The notes under the pieces were generated by a model. It did no database searches. It was not told the DNA's origin and saw only the letters and a list, made by a program, of their open reading frames with translations. The translations under genes and the position numbers were made by a program. Source: an uncultured Trichococcus sp. (lineage in GTDB: Bacteria > Bacillota > Bacilli > Lactobacillales > Aerococcaceae). Taken from it: a stretch of 64,000 nucleotides of DNA. Where the stretch lies: positions 502,501 through 566,500 of the forward strand of contig NZ_OY764015.1 in the NCBI RefSeq assembly GCF_963667775.1, read 5' to 3'. This document shows positions 60,792 through 64,000 of the stretch, one piece after another. Numbering within the stretch: position 1 is the first letter of the stretch; each line of letters starts with the position of its first letter.

Positions 60792-62126
60792 TTGGAACCT
60801 CTCTATCTCAGCGTCACCGCTTTGACCAAATACATCAAAAGAAAATTCGATGCCGATCCTTACCTCGAACGCGTATACCTTACAGGTGAAATATCCAACT
60901 ATCGTCCGCGTCCGGGCCATCAATACTTCAGCCTGAAGGATGACCATGCCGTCATCTCAGCAGTGATGTATAAAGGCAGATTCGACAAGTTGACCTTCAA
61001 GCCCAAGGAAGGGATGAAGGTGATGCTCATCGGACGGGTGAATGTCTATGAAGCGGGCGGAACCTACAATATCATGGTCGAACATATGGAACCGGATGGC
61101 ATCGGTGCTCTGTACCAAGCATTCTCGGAACTCAAGGAGAAACTGGCGCGTGAAGGGTTGTTTTCCTTGCCGAAGAAAAAGCTTCCTGTGTTCCCGAAGC
61201 GCATCGCCATTGTGACCAGTCCAAGCGGCGCAGTCATCCGTGACATCATGACGACCGTCAAAAGAAGATATCCGATTGTCCAACTCGTGCTCTATCCGAC
61301 CATTGTCCAAGGGAAGGATTCCGCTGCCGACATCATCAAGAATCTCCAAGCAATCGAGCAAAAAGGTGATTTTGATGTGGCGATCGTTGCAAGGGGTGGC
61401 GGTTCCATCGAGGATCTTTGGTCCTTCAACGAGGAGGCAGTCGTTCGCCAAATCGCGGCCATGACTGTTCCGGTCATTTCTTCCGTAGGGCATGAAACGG
61501 ATACGACACTGTCCGACTTTGTTGCGGACGTCCGTGCCGCTACTCCAACGGCAGCAGCAGAATTATCCGTGCCGGTATTGAGCGATGTCATCCGTTATAT
61601 CCATCAGATCGACAATAGGCTCTATCAAAAGATGCGGCATCTGCAAACGATGCAACAACAACGATTGAATCGCGCTATGCAATCCTATATCTTCAGACAA
61701 CCGGAAAGGATGTATGAAGGCTATGCCATCAAAGCAGACCAAGTGCAACAACGCTTGGCCAATCAAATGCAGCAACAACTCCATTTGCGGTCCAATGAAC
61801 TGCAGCGGCTGCAATTGCGTCTTGAAAACCGCAATCCTGCAAGGGAAGTGCAACTGGCCGGCAACCGCAGACAGCAACTCACCGATGAACTGCAAAGAGC
61901 CATGGATCGCTATCTGAAACAGAAGGAAATGTGCATGACATCGGCCATGCAATCGTTGGACTTGTTGAGTCCGCTGAAGATCATGTCGCGAGGGTACACT
62001 TATACGACCAAGGATGGGAACATAATCGCATCCGTCAAAGAGTTGCGCAGCGGCGACAAATTGAAAGTGAATTTTTCGGACGGTTATGCCGAAGCAGAAG
62101 TAAAACAGGTGGTGGAGGAAAAATAA
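60792..62126 (+). CDS. xseA: Exonuclease VII large subunit
   Basis: 444 residues. N-terminal OB fold ([21 protein letters not shown]), catalytic core with [25 protein letters not shown] and [12 protein letters not shown], then a coiled-coil region. Degrades single-stranded DNA in both directions with XseB. TTG start preceded by AAGGAGG at the right distance. The stop TAA overlaps the xseB ATG by one base. Confidence 0.96.
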   Translation: MEPLYLSVTALTKYIKRKFDADPYLERVYLTGEISNYRPRPGHQYFSLKDDHAVISAVMYKGRFDKLTFKPKEGMKVMLIGRVNVYEAGGTYNIMVEHMEPDGIGALYQAFSELKEKLAREGLFSLPKKKLPVFPKRIAIVTSPSGAVIRDIMTTVKRRYPIVQLVLYPTIVQGKDSAADIIKNLQAIEQKGDFDVAIVARGGGSIEDLWSFNEEAVVRQIAAMTVPVISSVGHETDTTLSDFVADVRAATPTAAAELSVPVLSDVIRYIHQIDNRLYQKMRHLQTMQQQRLNRAMQSYIFRQPERMYEGYAIKADQVQQRLANQMQQQLHLRSNELQRLQLRLENRNPAREVQLAGNRRQQLTDELQRAMDRYLKQKEMCMTSAMQSLDLLSPLKIMSRGYTYTTKDGNIIASVKELRSGDKLKVNFSDGYAEAEVKQVVEEK

Positions 62127-62371
62127 TGAAATCCGAAAAGAAAGTAAGTTTTGAAGAAGCGATGAACCAATTAGAAGCTATTGTAACAAGACTGGAAGCA
62201 GGGGATGTTCCCTTGGAAGAGGCTTTGGAGCAATTCAAGGTCGGTATGGATCTCAGCAAGTATTGCCAAGATACTTTGAACAATGCCGAAAAAACATTGA
62301 CGAAAATCGTCAACCCTGATGGTTCGGAAGCGAATTTTGAAGAATCGGCAGTCCAAAACGAAGGGGAATGA
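62126..62371 (+). CDS. xseB: Exonuclease VII small subunit
   Basis: 81 residues. [20 protein letters not shown] and [19 protein letters not shown] are the XseB signature; two helices that wrap the XseA coiled coil. ATG overlaps the xseA stop (TAATG), with GGAGG upstream inside xseA. Longer upstream readings of this frame are not genuine. Confidence 0.95.
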   Translation: MKSEKKVSFEEAMNQLEAIVTRLEAGDVPLEEALEQFKVGMDLSKYCQDTLNNAEKTLTKIVNPDGSEANFEESAVQNEGE

Positions 62372-63270
62372 CTCACATGAATCTTAGCGAATTTCAAGCG
62401 GAGTGGATGCCGCGATTCGACGATTACCTCAACTCTGAATTGGATGCAAGTGCGCCTTCGCAAGAAAATCTGCATAAAGCAATGGCGTATTCTTTAATGG
62501 GGGGCGGAAAAAGAATTCGTCCTCTTTTATTGTTGGCGACCCTTTCGCTGGCCGACTGCGAAATTTCGGATGGCTTTGCCGCCGCGGCCGCATTGGAATA
62601 TATCCATACCTATTCTTTGATCCACGATGATCTGCCGGCTATGGACAATGATGATTACAGACGGGGTCGCCTGACTTCGCACAAGGTATTCGGAGAATCC
62701 ACCGCAATCCTTGCGGGTGATGCGCTGTTGACGGCTGCCTTTGAGATACTTGCGGAATCCGCAGCCATTTCAGCAGACAAAAAAGTAAGACTGATTGCCT
62801 TATTGGCGAAAGCTTCTGGCCCGAACGGAATGATAGCCGGACAGATGGATGATGTCGAGGGCGAAAAGAAGTCACTGACAATAGAAGAGTTGAAACAAGT
62901 GCACGATAAAAAGACCGGCGCATTGATCAGGTATGCCGTTGCGGCGGGGTGCCTCATCGCGGACGCGGATGAACCATTCACAACTGAAATGGAAAGTTTC
63001 TCCAGACATTTGGGCTTGGCGTACCAGATCCACAATGATCTGAAGGATGTCGTGTTGGATGAGGCCGAGACCGGTAAAACCATTCATCACGATGCCGCAT
63101 TGAACAAAAATACATACCCATCCTTATTGGGGGTAAACGGAGCTATCCAGGAACTGAACAGCGTCATCCGCCAAGCGGAAGGTTGTTTGGACCGTGTGGC
63201 ATTGTCCTGCGCGAGTGCGGAAGACAAAATAGAGGTGTTCCGCCAATTAATGGATTACGTCAGAATATAA
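62368..63270 (+). CDS. ispA: Polyprenyl (farnesyl/geranyl) diphosphate synthase
   Basis: 300 residues. Condenses isopentenyl diphosphate with allylic diphosphates. [10 protein letters not shown] and first Asp-rich motif [10 protein letters not shown] near residue 90 are complete. The second Asp-rich motif reads NDLKD, with Asn in place of the usual first Asp. The neighbours xseB and tlyA are the classic context of ispA; dxs, which follows ispA in Bacillus, is absent. ATG overlaps the xseB stop (ATGA); an in-frame ATG nine bases on has better Shine-Dalgarno spacing. Confidence 0.93.
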   Translation: MTHMNLSEFQAEWMPRFDDYLNSELDASAPSQENLHKAMAYSLMGGGKRIRPLLLLATLSLADCEISDGFAAAAALEYIHTYSLIHDDLPAMDNDDYRRGRLTSHKVFGESTAILAGDALLTAAFEILAESAAISADKKVRLIALLAKASGPNGMIAGQMDDVEGEKKSLTIEELKQVHDKKTGALIRYAVAAGCLIADADEPFTTEMESFSRHLGLAYQIHNDLKDVVLDEAETGKTIHHDAALNKNTYPSLLGVNGAIQELNSVIRQAEGCLDRVALSCASAEDKIEVFRQLMDYVRI

Positions 63271-63282
63271 CGGGAGATTACC

Positions 63283-64000
63283 ATGGAAAAAGAAAGATTG
63301 GATTTACTTGTAGTACAACAGGGCTTGACTGATTCCCGTGAAAAAGCCAAAAGATTGATCATGGCCGGGCAAATATACGACGAGAACAACCAGCGTTACG
63401 ACAAACCGGGCGAAAAGATTTCCGTCGAGAAAATCCTCCATATTAAGGGAGAAACATTGAAATACGTAAGCCGAGGCGGATTGAAGCTTGAGAAAGCCAT
63501 CGCATTGTTCCAAGTAGACCCGAAGGACAAAATCTTTTTGGATATCGGCAGTTCAACTGGTGGCTTTACGGATGTCGCGCTGCAAAATGGTGCGAAGCTT
63601 TGTTATGCACTGGATGTCGGCTACAATCAGTTGGATTGGAAATTGCGCCAGGATGAACGGGTCGTTGTGATGGAACGGGTGAATTTTCGCTACAGCAAAT
63701 TGGAGGATTTTGAAAAAGGTCGGCCGGAGATGGCTTCCATTGACGTATCCTTCATTTCGTTGAAGTTGATTTTGCCGGTTCTCAAGGAAATCATCGTAGT
63801 CGGCGGAGATGTCGTCGCGTTGATCAAACCACAATTTGAAGCAGGAAGAGGGAAAATCGGCAAAAAAGGGATCGTCAGTGATCCGGCAGTCCATAATGAA
63901 GTGTTGCGTGATATCTTGGATTTTGCGTCATTGACCGGGTTCGATGTGAAAAATCTGAGTTATTCGCCCATCACTGGCGGGACCGGGAATATCGAATTTT
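63283..64000 (+). CDS. tlyA: TlyA-family rRNA methyltransferase / hemolysin A (truncated by window end)
   Basis: First 239 residues, frame open to the window edge. N-terminal S4 domain (RLDLLVVQQGLTDSREKAKR, residues 5-65), then an FtsJ-like Rossmann methyltransferase with LDIGSSTGGFTD near residue 88 and IDVSFISLK near 149. TlyA methylates 2'-OH of ribosomal RNA; the Bacillus homologue YqxC also lies behind ispA. ATG after GGGAG. Confidence 0.93.
   Translation, partial: MEKERLDLLVVQQGLTDSREKAKRLIMAGQIYDENNQRYDKPGEKISVEKILHIKGETLKYVSRGGLKLEKAIALFQVDPKDKIFLDIGSSTGGFTDVALQNGAKLCYALDVGYNQLDWKLRQDERVVVMERVNFRYSKLEDFEKGRPEMASIDVSFISLKLILPVLKEIIVVGGDVVALIKPQFEAGRGKIGKKGIVSDPAVHNEVLRDILDFASLTGFDVKNLSYSPITGGTGNIEF

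Overview
This window is a stretch of chromosome from a Gram-positive bacterium of the order Lactobacillales. The evidence is an S-MK (SAM-III) riboswitch before metK, T-box leaders before leuS and pheST, a divergent pepQ/ccpA pair, and a DUF948/YtxH pair beside ccpA. Base composition is moderate, not very AT-rich. Together this fits a member of the Carnobacteriaceae such as Trichococcus; the genus is an inference. Gene order matches Bacillus core blocks, and I see no transposase, phage, integrase, CRISPR array or defence island.

Layout. 1-4600: 3' part of a 23S rRNA gene, a 5S rRNA gene and 21 tRNA genes, with a partly duplicated tRNA block and small covarying hairpins in the spacers. 4600-8600: an unknown membrane protein, metK under its riboswitch, and the mnmM/mnmL tRNA wobble-uridine modification pair. 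8900-16100: a two-catalytic-domain cell wall hydrolase with eight LysM repeats, leuS, and a LysM polysaccharide deacetylase. 16400-23900: a MurJ-type flippase, RsuA-type pseudouridine synthase, pepV, yqeY, a YjzC-family small protein, a coiled-coil M23 peptidase and a SpoU-type RNA methyltransferase. 24200-37700: HxlR regulator, pheST, rnhC, zapA, cvpA, mutS2, trxA, yslB, a 36-residue membrane peptide, a PII-like protein, and the racE-rdgB-yfcE-cbpB run. 37800-42400: mscS, ytxG/ytxH, pepQ, ccpA. 42500-52900: a bifunctional penicillin-binding protein, trhO, a lipid kinase, an M3 peptidase, a VanZ-like protein, yebC, a DJ-1-like protein, a coiled-coil protein and a YitT protein. 53000-57000: the seven-gene comG operon. 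57200-64000: pepP, efp, yqhY, nusB, folD, xseA, xseB, ispA and the start of tlyA.

How it fits together. The window is rich in translation functions (rRNA, tRNAs, LeuRS, PheRS, EF-P, MnmL/MnmM, TrhO, RNA methyltransferases), genome maintenance (RNase HIII, MutS2, XseAB, RdgB), cell wall work (hydrolases, deacetylase, PBP, flippase, glutamate racemase) and DNA uptake (comG). ispA lies next to tlyA with no dxs between them, as expected if isoprenoids come from mevalonate. No dedicated new multi-gene system is obvious. The less ordinary items are the tRNA-spacer hairpins, the fused glucosaminidase/M23 enzyme, the long-tailed ZapA, the 36-residue peptide and a few unknown proteins. Several gene starts were moved from the longest reading frame on the basis of Shine-Dalgarno sites, promoters or family length, as noted per gene.
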